This document shows, piece after piece, positions 20,882 to 29,679 of a stretch of 64,000 nucleotides of DNA. A program made the translations under genes and the position numbers. The DNA is from Paenibacillus pini JCM 16418 (lineage in GTDB: Bacteria > Bacillota > Bacilli > Paenibacillales > Paenibacillaceae), in the NCBI RefSeq assembly GCF_000576305.1, contig NZ_BAVZ01000002.1, positions 1 to 64,000 on the forward strand, given 5' to 3'. Below the pieces are notes generated by a model. That model was not told the origin of the DNA. It saw nothing but the letters and a program-made list of their open reading frames with translations, and did not search any database. The number at the start of each line of letters is the position of its first letter. The stretch's first letter is position 1.

Positions 20882-21003
20882 TTGCAAAGTAAGTTGTACT
20901 TCGTAAAACTTAGATTATGCTTACGAAGTAAGTTTTTACTTCGTAAAACTTTTAGATTATGCTTACGAAGCTAGTTTTACTTCGTAAAACTTTTAGGAGG
21001 AGA
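20882..21003 (+). repeat. Three tandem hairpin units ending in the apt ribosome binding site
   Basis: Units at 20882-20920, 20921-20962 and 20963-21003. Each has the core GTTTTAC TTC GTAAAAC (7-bp hairpin, imperfect in units 1 and 2) preceded by TTACGAAG, which can also pair with CTTCGTAA. Units 1 and 2 end in TTAGATTATGC, while unit 3 ends in CTTTTAGGAGGAG, the ribosome site of apt. The same element precedes helD at 41187. Confidence 0.85.
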
Positions 21004-21008
21004 TTTTT

Positions 21009-21527
21009 TTGGATTTTAAAGATTCTATTCGAGTGATTCCGGATTTTCCACAGCCAGGAATCAGTTTCAAAGATATTACAACGCTATTGCAAAATGGACC
21101 TGCTTATAAAAAGGCCATTGATGAGATGAAGGAACTGGTATCCTCTCTAAAAATTGATGTTATTGCTGGTCCTGAAGCACGGGGATTCGTTATAGGTGCA
21201 CCACTGGCTTATGCACTTGGCGTGGGTTTTGTGCCTATTCGTAAAAGTGGCAAGCTTCCGTATGAAACGATTGAGGTTGGATACGATCTGGAGTATGGTA
21301 AAGATACGCTTGCGATGCATACTGATGCTATCAAGAAAGGTCAGAATGTACTGATTGCAGATGATCTTCTTGCTACAGGTGGAACCATTTCAACTTCGGT
21401 TAACTTGGTAAACCAATTGGGCGGTAATGTTGTAGGAGCAGCCTTTTTGATCGAATTGACTGCCCTCAATGGACGCGCTAAATTGCCTGGTATTGAAGTA
21501 TTCACAATGCTAACGTACGAAGACTAA
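21009..21527 (+). CDS. apt: Apt, adenine phosphoribosyltransferase
   Basis: 172 aa. Makes AMP from adenine and PRPP (purine salvage). PRPP-binding loop LIADDLLATGGT, N-terminal DFPQPGISFKDITTLL, substrate loop GPEARGFVIGAPLA. TTG start at 21009, 8 bases after AGGAGG that is part of a hairpin repeat, so translation may respond to RNA folding. recJ-apt-relA order as in B. subtilis, although here an operon is inserted before relA. Confidence 0.96.
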   Translation: MDFKDSIRVIPDFPQPGISFKDITTLLQNGPAYKKAIDEMKELVSSLKIDVIAGPEARGFVIGAPLAYALGVGFVPIRKSGKLPYETIEVGYDLEYGKDTLAMHTDAIKKGQNVLIADDLLATGGTISTSVNLVNQLGGNVVGAAFLIELTALNGRAKLPGIEVFTMLTYED

Positions 21528-21578
21528 TAACACCGGAAGTATTTTCCCGGGAAATAAACTTAATATCATGGTTAACGT

Positions 21579-21606
21579 AAGGCATCCTTCTGGATGCCTT
21601 TTTTTG
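21579..21606 (+). terminator. Terminator after apt
   Basis: AAGGCATCC TTC TGGATGCCTT followed by eight T. Confidence 0.9.
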
Positions 21607-21708
21607 TCTTTTAATACAGGAATAGCAGCGATGAATATGCTAATAAAAGAAAAATAAATTCACCCAAATACTAAATATTGAAAAAAATCTTTTTTATTAT
21701 GAAATAAT

Positions 21709-21738
21709 TTGTTATAATTTTCCTTGTAAGCGTTTTAA
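21709..21738 (+). promoter_or_regulatory. Extended -10 promoter and cre-like site of the sugar-type ABC operon
   Basis: TGTTATAAT at 21710-21718 is an extended -10 element; no good -35 is seen. The sequence TGTAAGCGTTTTAA at 21725-21738 matches the CcpA cre consensus (TGWNANCGNTNWCA) except for the penultimate C. Located at or just after the transcription start, where CcpA binding would repress, suggesting carbon catabolite repression of the operon. Confidence 0.6.
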
Positions 21739-21795
21739 AAATTTATTTTTTTATTTTATTCATCATCAAGTTATCTAATTTAGGGAGGTTTTAAG

Positions 21796-23085
21796 ATGAG
21801 AAGGAACAGAAGAGGTTTTGTACTGACTTTGCTAACGATCGTACTGCTAACTATGAGTCTAAGTGCTTGTACAAGTAAGAAGACAGAAAATGCAGACACA
21901 GGAAGTGTTGCAAAAGGGGAACCTGTTAAGCTTGAATTCTGGACCATTTCACTTCAACCGACCTTTACGGATTATTTTAACAAAATGATTGCTGATTATG
22001 AGAAAGCTCATACTGGAGTCACCATCGACTGGAAGGACTATCCTTATGATGCGGTAACGAATAAGCTTCTGACGAGTATTGCCAGCGGTAGTAGCCCTGA
22101 CGTTGTCAATTTAAATACGGAATTCGCGAGCCAAATGGGTACAAAGGGCGCTGTACTTGATCTCAACGAATATTTAACTGACGAGCAAAAGCAGTCCTAT
22201 TTCGAAGGTATCTTTAATTCATCCGTTATCGGTGGTAAGGCGGTTGCGATGCCCTGGTATACAAGTACTTCTGTCTTGTTTATGAATACCAAGATTGTGA
22301 AGGAAGCTGGGCTAGATCCGGCCAATCCACCTACAACGATGGAGGAATTAGCTGATTGGTCACGTCAAATCAAACAAAAGACTGGAAAGATGGGCTATTC
22401 ACAGCAGCTGAATCCTAATTTGTTTACGGTTGAGGGGATCCCTATGCTCTCTGAGGACAAGAAAACGGCAACGTTTAATACGCCGGAGGCTGTTGCTATG
22501 ATCGAGACGATCAAGAAAAATATGGCCGATGGAGTCATCGTCAAGGAAGATGTACCTTTCACGAAACAAATTCAGTACTATTCTGGTGAACAAGTTGCTT
22601 TTGAGCTAGCGGGCACAACATTTATCAATTTCATCAAAACATCTGCACCCGATATATACAAAAATACGATCGCTGTTCCATTGCCAACCACACAAGCAGA
22701 TAAGCGATTATCAAATTCGATGAATCTGGTCATTCCTGCTAAATCGAAGCATCCAAAAGAAGCTGTTGAATTTGCAGCCTTTGTAACCAATGTAGATAAT
22801 CAAACTTCGTTCTCTAAAGTAGCAAATACACTACCTTCGACAAAAGAGTCTATTAAAGATCCATTCTTTACGGAAACGGATAAATCTCTAGAAGCGGAAG
22901 CTAAACTAACATCAGCTAATAGTTTGGATAAAGCAGTAGAATTTAATCAAGGTGTGCCTAACGCTGGTGACATTAACTCCATTATCGGTCGTGGGCTACA
23001 GAAAATAGTTTTGAATGGAGCCGATGTGAAGGAAACACTTCATTCGATGGAGCAAGAAGTCAATAAAGTATTGCAGTCAAAATAG
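21796..23085 (+). CDS. Extracellular solute-binding lipoprotein (ABC importer, sugar type)
   Basis: 429 aa. Signal peptide with lipobox LSAC (Cys about 27), so a lipid-anchored receptor outside the membrane. Then the family 1 solute-binding fold: FWTISLQPTFTDYFNKMIADY, DVVNLNTEF, AMPWYTSTSVLFMNT. First gene of a five-gene run and the only receptor in it. Substrate not readable; homologues bind mono- or oligosaccharides. AGGGAGG upstream of ATG 21796. Confidence 0.88.
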   Translation: MRRNRRGFVLTLLTIVLLTMSLSACTSKKTENADTGSVAKGEPVKLEFWTISLQPTFTDYFNKMIADYEKAHTGVTIDWKDYPYDAVTNKLLTSIASGSSPDVVNLNTEFASQMGTKGAVLDLNEYLTDEQKQSYFEGIFNSSVIGGKAVAMPWYTSTSVLFMNTKIVKEAGLDPANPPTTMEELADWSRQIKQKTGKMGYSQQLNPNLFTVEGIPMLSEDKKTATFNTPEAVAMIETIKKNMADGVIVKEDVPFTKQIQYYSGEQVAFELAGTTFINFIKTSAPDIYKNTIAVPLPTTQADKRLSNSMNLVIPAKSKHPKEAVEFAAFVTNVDNQTSFSKVANTLPSTKESIKDPFFTETDKSLEAEAKLTSANSLDKAVEFNQGVPNAGDINSIIGRGLQKIVLNGADVKETLHSMEQEVNKVLQSK

Positions 23086-23107
23086 ATTGGGCAGGTGGTG
23101 ATGTAGG

Positions 23108-23989
23108 ATGAAGAATGGGATGCGATCAGAATCATTTGCAGCATGGGCCTTTATGGCCCCCGGATTGTTGATTGTCGCTATTTTTGTATTTTGGCCAATT
23201 ATTTATGGCATACCACTATCATTTACGGATTATTCCGTTATTTCTGAAACGCATTTTATAGGAGTCGACAATTTTGTAAAAGCATTCAATGATTCAAATT
23301 TCATCATTTCATTATGGAATTCATTACTGTATATCATTGTTGTACCTGTAATTCAGATTTTAGCGATTCTGATGGCAATCCTGGTGAACGGTAAAATACC
23401 AGGTGTGAAAATATTCCGCACTGCTTATTATCTTCCTGTCGTTACTTCTATGGTTGCAGTTGCTTTAATCTGGAGTTGGTTACTCAGTAATAATGGTGTA
23501 ATCAATTTTATGTTAATGAAAATAGGACTTATCAACGAACAGGTATCTTGGTTATCCACAAGCAGCACAGCACTATTCGTATTAATGTTCATTACAATGT
23601 GGAAGGGCCTCGGATATTACATGATGCTTTATCTAGCAGGACTTCAAAATATTCCTTCTGATTTATATGAAGCAGCTCGTGTTGACGGTGCAGGTCGTAT
23701 GCGGGTCATTTGGAACATTACACTTCCATTGCTGAGACCGCACATTATGTTCTGTACCCTTATCTCCCTTATGGGCGCCATCCGAATTTTTGATGAGGTT
23801 TACATTTTGACTAAAGGTGGCCCAGGAACATCGACACTGACGTCTAGCGTCTACATTTTCCAAAAAGGTATTGAACAGTTTAATTTCGGATATGCGTCTG
23901 CACTAGGATTAATTGTAAGCGTTATTATTGGCGCGCTTAGCATATTCGTGTTCCGATTTAATGCGAAAGGCGGTGTCAATCCTTACTAA
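23108..23989 (+). CDS. ABC transporter permease, MalF/UgpA type
   Basis: 293 aa with six membrane helices and the EAA loop YEAARVDGAGRMRVIWNITLP that docks with the ATPase. FMAPGLLIVAIFVFWPIIYG is typical of sugar permeases. Stop at 23989 overlaps the start of the next permease by one base. Confidence 0.92.
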   Translation: MKNGMRSESFAAWAFMAPGLLIVAIFVFWPIIYGIPLSFTDYSVISETHFIGVDNFVKAFNDSNFIISLWNSLLYIIVVPVIQILAILMAILVNGKIPGVKIFRTAYYLPVVTSMVAVALIWSWLLSNNGVINFMLMKIGLINEQVSWLSTSSTALFVLMFITMWKGLGYYMMLYLAGLQNIPSDLYEAARVDGAGRMRVIWNITLPLLRPHIMFCTLISLMGAIRIFDEVYILTKGGPGTSTLTSSVYIFQKGIEQFNFGYASALGLIVSVIIGALSIFVFRFNAKGGVNPY

Positions 23990-24834
23990 TGATAGCGACC
24001 AATCGAATGAAACCACTCAAGACAGGTATCCGTCTCTTTGTCACTTATATATTGCTGATAGCCCTTGCTCTCTTCATGATGGGGCCATTTCTGTGGCTGC
24101 TAAGTGTATCGTTAATGCCAGGGAAAAATGTATTCACGAATCCCCCAGCCATACTTCCTACGTTTATCGATTTTGATAATTACGTGAAGGTTTGGCAGTT
24201 CATGAATTTTCCTAGATATATCTACAACACGGTTGTCATTACCGTACTTGGTGTGGTGACCAATGTTTTCTTGTCAGCGATGACAGCTTATCCGCTTGCA
24301 ACCTTTCGTTTCAAGGGTAGGAATCTTGTATTCACTTTACTGGTGGCGACTATGATTATTCCGTCCTCGACAGCAATCATTGTTCATTATTTAACGATAC
24401 AGGCATTTCATCTGACGAATTCTTTTCTAGGTGTGGTACTACCCTCAGCGGTATCCGTATTTAATATCTTTTTAATGCGGCAGACCTACATCGGTATACC
24501 GTCAGATGTGCGTGATTCTGGAAAAATGGATGGAGCCTCCGAGTTCCGCATCTGGTGGCAGTTGATTTTACCATTAGTGAAGCCGGCGATCGCGGTTATT
24601 GCATTACTCGATATGATGGGCTTCTGGAATAACTTCCTGTGGCCCATCGTAGTGTTAGATGATCCAACTAAATATCCACTAGCTGCGGCACTTACGTATT
24701 TAAATGGTCAATTTTCATACAACTTCGGATGGATTGCCGCAGGGACTATGATTTCGGTGCTACCTATTATCATCGTGTTCCTTTTTACCCAGCGATATTA
24801 TATGGAAGGGATTGCTGGCGCGGTGAAGGGTTAA
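23989..24834 (+). CDS. ABC transporter permease, MalG/UgpE type
   Basis: 281 aa, six membrane helices. EAA-type loop reads RDSGKMDGASEFRIWWQLILP, with Asp-Ser in place of the usual Glu-Ala. The pair with the previous gene forms the heterodimeric channel. No ATPase gene is in the operon, so a shared MsmX-type ATPase encoded elsewhere is inferred. Confidence 0.92.
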   Translation: MIATNRMKPLKTGIRLFVTYILLIALALFMMGPFLWLLSVSLMPGKNVFTNPPAILPTFIDFDNYVKVWQFMNFPRYIYNTVVITVLGVVTNVFLSAMTAYPLATFRFKGRNLVFTLLVATMIIPSSTAIIVHYLTIQAFHLTNSFLGVVLPSAVSVFNIFLMRQTYIGIPSDVRDSGKMDGASEFRIWWQLILPLVKPAIAVIALLDMMGFWNNFLWPIVVLDDPTKYPLAAALTYLNGQFSYNFGWIAAGTMISVLPIIIVFLFTQRYYMEGIAGAVKG

Positions 24835-24890
24835 AGACTCTCTACAGTTTATTTAAACATGGAATGATTTGTGAAAGGATGCTACCACAT

Positions 24891-26429
24891 ATGGATAAAG
24901 CTCTAAAAATTGTCTTCGTACCTCTTGACGAGCGGCCGTGTAACTATGAATTCCCTTATTTGTTGGCACAGGGAACAGAGCATCAGTTGGTACGTCCTCC
25001 GATGGAGATGATGGGGTTTAAGAAACTTCCGGGACATACGGAATCGCTTTGGTCGTGGACGGAGGAACAGAGTGCGGACGCAGACGGTGCTATTTTATCG
25101 ATAGATACGCTATTGTATGGAGGTATTATTCCTTCAAGACTTCATGCCTTGAAGCCGGAAGAGATAGCAATGCGGATACAAAGGCTACGTGGTTTGAAAG
25201 AACATAATCCTAAGTTGAAAGTCTTTGCTTTTCAGCTTATTATGCGATGTCCGCAATACTCGATTGCAGATGAAGAACCGGACTATTACGCAGATTGGGG
25301 TAGAGAAATATTTAGACAAGGTTTTATTAGTCACCGAAAAGAGCTGGCAATAGCGACTAGCGATGAGCTAAAAGAACTGGAACATGTAGAGAGTCAACTT
25401 CCAGTGGAAATTATGGCTGATTATATGAATCGCCGCGCTGTCAATATTGAAGCGATCCGTATGGTTCTTGATATGATTAGCGATGGTATTATCGATTTCA
25501 TGATTATTCCGCAGGATGATTCAGCTCCATATGGTCATACGGCGAAAGATCAGCAGAAAGTGCGAGCTTTGATTTCAAATCTGAATTTAGAATTGAAAAC
25601 GTATATGTATCCGGGAGCTGATGAAGTCGGATGCACGTTATTGGCGCGTATGGTTAATGAAAACAGTGGCAAAGTTCCTATGGTTTATCCACGCCTTGCT
25701 GCTGTTCAAGGGGGATTTGTCATCCCCCTTTTTGAGGATCGATTTTTCTACGAAAGTTTAAAGTATCAAATTATCGCTGCAGGTGGCCTAATTGCATCCA
25801 GCGCTGAAGAAGCAGATATGATATTGCTGATCAATACGCCGGGCGAAACGATGATGGAGGCTGTATCCCAGCAACATTCTTTGTATAGCTATGATATTTA
25901 TCGGAATATTATTGAGCTGGTAGAATACGGAAATTATATGTTGAGGCATTACCGTAAACCTGTTGCAATAGCAGATGTGGGATATGCCAACGGTGGAGAT
26001 CTGAAGCTGGTTAAGATGCTACGTCAGAAGGAGATGCTGTTTGAATTGGCAGGATATGCAGGCTGGAATACGAGCTCTAATACACTGGGTACGGTTATCT
26101 GCCAATCTATGCTGTATCTATATTATGGTCGTACACAGGCACATTTGGACTTTCTTTCGCTTCGCTATGCGGAAGACGTTTGCTACTGCGCCGTAGTGCG
26201 TGAAACGTTAAACAGTGGAGAAGTAGCAAGCATGGGACTCAATAAATTTCAGTTGGATGGTCAACGAGGGCAAGTTTCGCATCTCGTCTGGAGGCGACTG
26301 GAAGAGACACTGGATTGTATCATTAATACCAAACAAGGCCGAGTCGAAATTACAGATTGTTATATGCCGTGGAACCGGACTTTTGAAGTAGGACTCAGCA
26401 CTCGTTTCCTTACGGATAAAGATAAATAG
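24891..26429 (+). CDS. DUF4127 family protein
   Basis: 512 aa from ATG 24891 (GAAAGGA 11 bases upstream); the longer reading overlaps the permease gene and has no site. No signal peptide or membrane helix, so cytoplasmic. The family hallmark is the N-terminal IVFVPLDERPCNYEFPYLLA, followed by AILSIDTLLYGGIIPSR, MIIPQDDSAPYG and YPGADEVGCTLLARM. Rich in conserved Asp, Glu and His, which would suit a hydrolase or lyase, but the family has no established activity. Placement between sugar-type permeases and an FAD oxidoreductase suggests catabolism of the imported compound. Confidence 0.85.
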   Translation: MDKALKIVFVPLDERPCNYEFPYLLAQGTEHQLVRPPMEMMGFKKLPGHTESLWSWTEEQSADADGAILSIDTLLYGGIIPSRLHALKPEEIAMRIQRLRGLKEHNPKLKVFAFQLIMRCPQYSIADEEPDYYADWGREIFRQGFISHRKELAIATSDELKELEHVESQLPVEIMADYMNRRAVNIEAIRMVLDMISDGIIDFMIIPQDDSAPYGHTAKDQQKVRALISNLNLELKTYMYPGADEVGCTLLARMVNENSGKVPMVYPRLAAVQGGFVIPLFEDRFFYESLKYQIIAAGGLIASSAEEADMILLINTPGETMMEAVSQQHSLYSYDIYRNIIELVEYGNYMLRHYRKPVAIADVGYANGGDLKLVKMLRQKEMLFELAGYAGWNTSSNTLGTVICQSMLYLYYGRTQAHLDFLSLRYAEDVCYCAVVRETLNSGEVASMGLNKFQLDGQRGQVSHLVWRRLEETLDCIINTKQGRVEITDCYMPWNRTFEVGLSTRFLTDKDK

Positions 26430-26440
26430 GGGGCCAGGTT

Positions 26441-28024
26441 ATGACACAGGAATTTCTAGCAGATATAATCGTGATTGGTGGCGGATTAGGAGGTACTGCA
26501 GCTGCTTTAGCTGCAGCGAAGGCAGGGATGAAAGTCATTCTCACTGAAGAAACGGATTGGATCGGTGGGCAGTTAACATCACAGGCCGTTCCTCCAGATG
26601 AACATCGCTGGATTGAACGATTTGGTTGTACCGCAACATATCGTGAATTTCGCGAACGTGTTCGTAATTACTATAGACAGAATTATCCGCTTATAGAGAA
26701 GGCCAAAAATGATCCGCTTCTCAATCCAGGAACAGGTTGGGTTAGCCGATTAACTCATGAACCTAAAATTGCTTTACGTGTGTTAGAGGATATGCTTGCC
26801 GCCTATATCAACACGCGGCGCATTAATGTATTGTATTGGACTAAGCCGATTTCAGCAGAAACATCTGGAGACCATATTGTTTCAGTGACTGTTAAACAGC
26901 AGCAGACGGGAGTCGAAATAACCCTTAGGGGTTCCTATTTTCTCGATGCAACGGAATGTGGAGATTTGCTTCCACTCACGGGTACGGAGTATGTAAGTGG
27001 AGCAGAATCTAAGGAAGAAACGTCTGAACCACATGCCTTAGAAGTTGCTGACCCACTCGATATGCAATCAATCACTCATGTAGCTGCCGTGGATTATATA
27101 GCGGGTGAGGATTTTACAATAGCTCGTCCCGCTGATTATGATACTTGGCTCAGGTTTGTCCCATCATTCTCGAAGTTTCCCATTCTGAGTTGGTTTGCTT
27201 CGGATGCAGCGGATACAACGAAACTTAGAGAGTTCACGATGTTCCCTAATGATCAAGGAATCGTCTCTTTATGGGATTACAGGCGGATTGTAAACCCCGC
27301 TCTGTGGAGCGTGCCATTAAACGAAGGAGAAGTGACTCTCCTGAATTGGTCCATGAATGATTATTATCTGGGGACTCTAATAGGTGTTTCAGAACCGGAA
27401 CGAGCTAAGCATGCAGAAAAAGCCCGTCAGCTAACCTTATCTCTAGTATACTGGCTACAAACGGAAGCCCCGAGATTGGATGGTGGGTGTGGTTATCCGG
27501 GCGTTCGCCTGCGTGGAGATGTGTTGGGAACGGAGGATGGGCTCGCTAAATCTCCCTATATTCGGGAATCTAGACGAATACGTGCGCGTTATACCATTAC
27601 GGAGCTTGATGTTAGTCGTGAACTCAGAGGAATTCAAGGGATCAAGCGTTATCCAGACAGTGTGGGAATTGGCAGCTATCATTTAGATCTGCATCCTACC
27701 ACCGTTACTCAGCGAACTTTCTACATTCCAAATTATCCATATGAAATTCCTTTGGCTTCATTAATTCCAGTCCGAATCACGAATTTACTTCCTGCTTGTA
27801 AAAATATAGGGATGACTCAGATTGCTAATGGTTGTTATCGACTGCATCCGACGGAATGGAATATAGGTGAATCTTCCGGTTATTTAGCCGCGTATGCGGT
27901 CAAAAATGGTATTTTACCAAGGGATGTACAGTCTACACCAGAGCACTTAAAGCGCTATCAGAAGCTGCTTATGAAGCAGGGGGTGGAGCTGCATTGGCCT
28001 GAGGAGGGAATGGAAGGGATATAG
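26441..28024 (+). CDS. FAD-dependent oxidoreductase
   Basis: 527 aa. N-terminal dinucleotide-binding motif DIIVIGGGLGGTAAALAAAKAG, then EETDWIGGQLTSQ, the FAD_oxidored family signature, and a second FAD contact around FLDATECGDLLPLTG. C-terminal PTEWNIGESSGYLAAYAVKNG closes the FAD fold. Cytoplasmic. Eleven bases after the DUF4127 gene with its own GGGGG site. Likely oxidises a sugar-like or polyol substrate; this is inference from context. Confidence 0.88.
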   Translation: MTQEFLADIIVIGGGLGGTAAALAAAKAGMKVILTEETDWIGGQLTSQAVPPDEHRWIERFGCTATYREFRERVRNYYRQNYPLIEKAKNDPLLNPGTGWVSRLTHEPKIALRVLEDMLAAYINTRRINVLYWTKPISAETSGDHIVSVTVKQQQTGVEITLRGSYFLDATECGDLLPLTGTEYVSGAESKEETSEPHALEVADPLDMQSITHVAAVDYIAGEDFTIARPADYDTWLRFVPSFSKFPILSWFASDAADTTKLREFTMFPNDQGIVSLWDYRRIVNPALWSVPLNEGEVTLLNWSMNDYYLGTLIGVSEPERAKHAEKARQLTLSLVYWLQTEAPRLDGGCGYPGVRLRGDVLGTEDGLAKSPYIRESRRIRARYTITELDVSRELRGIQGIKRYPDSVGIGSYHLDLHPTTVTQRTFYIPNYPYEIPLASLIPVRITNLLPACKNIGMTQIANGCYRLHPTEWNIGESSGYLAAYAVKNGILPRDVQSTPEHLKRYQKLLMKQGVELHWPEEGMEGI

Positions 28025-28035
28025 TTAAATCATAT

Positions 28036-28075
28036 AAAAAAGGACTTCACCTCATTTAGGAGAAGTCCTTTTATT
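28036..28075. terminator. Bidirectional terminator between the ABC operon and uraA
   Basis: AAAAGGACTTC / GAAGTCCTTTT stem around a 13-base loop with A-run before and T-run after; convergent genes on both sides. Confidence 0.8.
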
Positions 28076-28091
28076 CTTATGCATGCATAAA

Positions 28092-29402
28092 TCAATCTGG
28101 TGTTTTTTCAACCAATTCTTGGTCATCTTTATCATTGGAAAGCCCCAGAACTTCTATCAGTTTAAAGAACAAGCTGAGGACCATACCAACTATAGTAGCC
28201 AGTGCCATACCTTTAAGCTGTACCCCCCACACCGTAAGCTGCGCGCCACTGATACCTACAATCAGTACTAATGAAGCCAACAGCATATTCGTTGGTTTGG
28301 AGAAATCCACTTTTCTCTCAACGAAGATACGTAGCCCGGAGGTAGCAATAACTCCAAACAATAGCAAGGAAACACCACCCATTACTTCAACAGGAATGTT
28401 CATAATAACCGATGAGAAGGTACCAGAGAACGAGAGTATAATTGCAAGGATGGCTGCCCCGCCGATCACGAATACCGAATATACTTTTGTAAGTGCCATA
28501 ACTCCGATATTCTCACCATACGTTGTATTTGGAGTCGAGCCAACAAATCCTGACAAAATGGTAGAAATACCGTTACCCATTAATGAGCGATGAAGACCCG
28601 GGTCTTTAGATAAATTACGCCCAACAATGTTGCCGGTTACTAATAAATGTCCGATATGTTCTACGATCACCACAAGCGAAACAGGAATAATAGTTAATAT
28701 GGCTGTCCAATTCCAAGCAGGTGTTGTTAACGTAGGAACAGAAAAGAAATGAGCTTTAGCAATTGCATCCGTATTAACCATTCCTAGTGCATATGCTAGT
28801 ACATAACCCGACACGATACCGATCAGAATATGTATAATCTTAGGAAAGCCACGGAATAACACAGCACCAATTAATGTAATACCGAGTGTTGTCATGGAGA
28901 GAATGACACTGTTCGGGTTGATAGTCCAATCGGCGGGTGCACCTGCTGGAGCAACCAATCCTGCCATACCTGCAGCCGTTGGCGCTAACTCAAGTCCGAT
29001 CGTAGCGACGATGGCGCCCATAGCTGCTGGTGGGAAAACGACATCAATCCATCGGGTTCCGGCATACTGTACGATAAGGGCAACAATAACGAATATAACT
29101 CCCGTTACAATAAATGCTCCGAGTGCTAGCGGATAGTTTTGCTGAGGATTATCTCCTAATACGACCAAGACTGGAGAAATGAAAGCAAAGCTGGAGCCTA
29201 GATATGCGGGGATTTTACCTTTACACATTAAAATGTAGAGCAGAGTACCAATACCGTTCATCAATAGAATCATACCTGGATCTACATGAAATAGGTTAGG
29301 TACAAGGACGGTGCTTCCGAACATGGCAAAAAGATGCTGCAAACTTAGCAGGAATCCTGGGCCAAATGGAAGTTTTTGATCAACTTGAATTTCTCGTTGC
29401 AA
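28092..29402 (-). CDS. uraA: Uracil permease, NCS2 family
   Basis: 436 aa from TTG at 29402, 8 bases after GGAG (a GTG nine bases earlier overlaps that site). About 14 membrane segments in the UraA fold: QHLFAMFGSTVLVPNLF, the glutamate in VIVEHIGHLLVTGNI, and GSTPNTTYGENIGVMALT, which are the uracil-binding landmarks. Proton-uracil symport. No PyrR-type attenuator is visible in the short leader. Confidence 0.9.
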   Translation of the reverse strand: MQREIQVDQKLPFGPGFLLSLQHLFAMFGSTVLVPNLFHVDPGMILLMNGIGTLLYILMCKGKIPAYLGSSFAFISPVLVVLGDNPQQNYPLALGAFIVTGVIFVIVALIVQYAGTRWIDVVFPPAAMGAIVATIGLELAPTAAGMAGLVAPAGAPADWTINPNSVILSMTTLGITLIGAVLFRGFPKIIHILIGIVSGYVLAYALGMVNTDAIAKAHFFSVPTLTTPAWNWTAILTIIPVSLVVIVEHIGHLLVTGNIVGRNLSKDPGLHRSLMGNGISTILSGFVGSTPNTTYGENIGVMALTKVYSVFVIGGAAILAIILSFSGTFSSVIMNIPVEVMGGVSLLLFGVIATSGLRIFVERKVDFSKPTNMLLASLVLIVGISGAQLTVWGVQLKGMALATIVGMVLSLFFKLIEVLGLSNDKDDQELVEKTPD

Positions 29403-29453
29403 CAGGCTCACTCCAATACGTAATTTATTCGTTCCGCAAAAAATGTCTTATCT

Positions 29454-29482
29454 AGATTAGCTACATTTCAACCATTTGACAA
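29454..29482 (-). promoter_or_regulatory. Possible promoter of uraA
   Basis: On the minus strand TTGTCA, 17 bases, TAATCT; 51 bases upstream of the chosen uraA start. Confidence 0.4.
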
Positions 29483-29563
29483 TAAGAAATTTAATAATAT
29501 GCCTTTGTGAGGATGAATTTGGTAAGGATGTACCTATCAGAGTCTAGCCAAGGGCAAGAAATG

Positions 29564-29592
29564 TTGACGTAATGCCGCTCAAGCGTCATAAT
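29564..29592 (+). promoter_or_regulatory. Predicted promoter of relA
   Basis: TTGACG, 17-base spacer, CATAAT; leaves a leader of about 80 bases before relA. The rest of 29412-29679 shows no gene. Confidence 0.6.
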
Positions 29593-29679
29593 GATAGAAA
29601 ATCATTCGTGAGGGAACCTGCACAGTTGTAAGAATGAGCGGGTTCTATTTTATTATAGAAAGGACACGGAAATACTAGC

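Noticed and set aside
24729..24890. Extended N-terminus of the DUF4127 protein
   Set aside because: It is the permease gene read in another frame; the family starts at the conserved IVFVPLDERP region.
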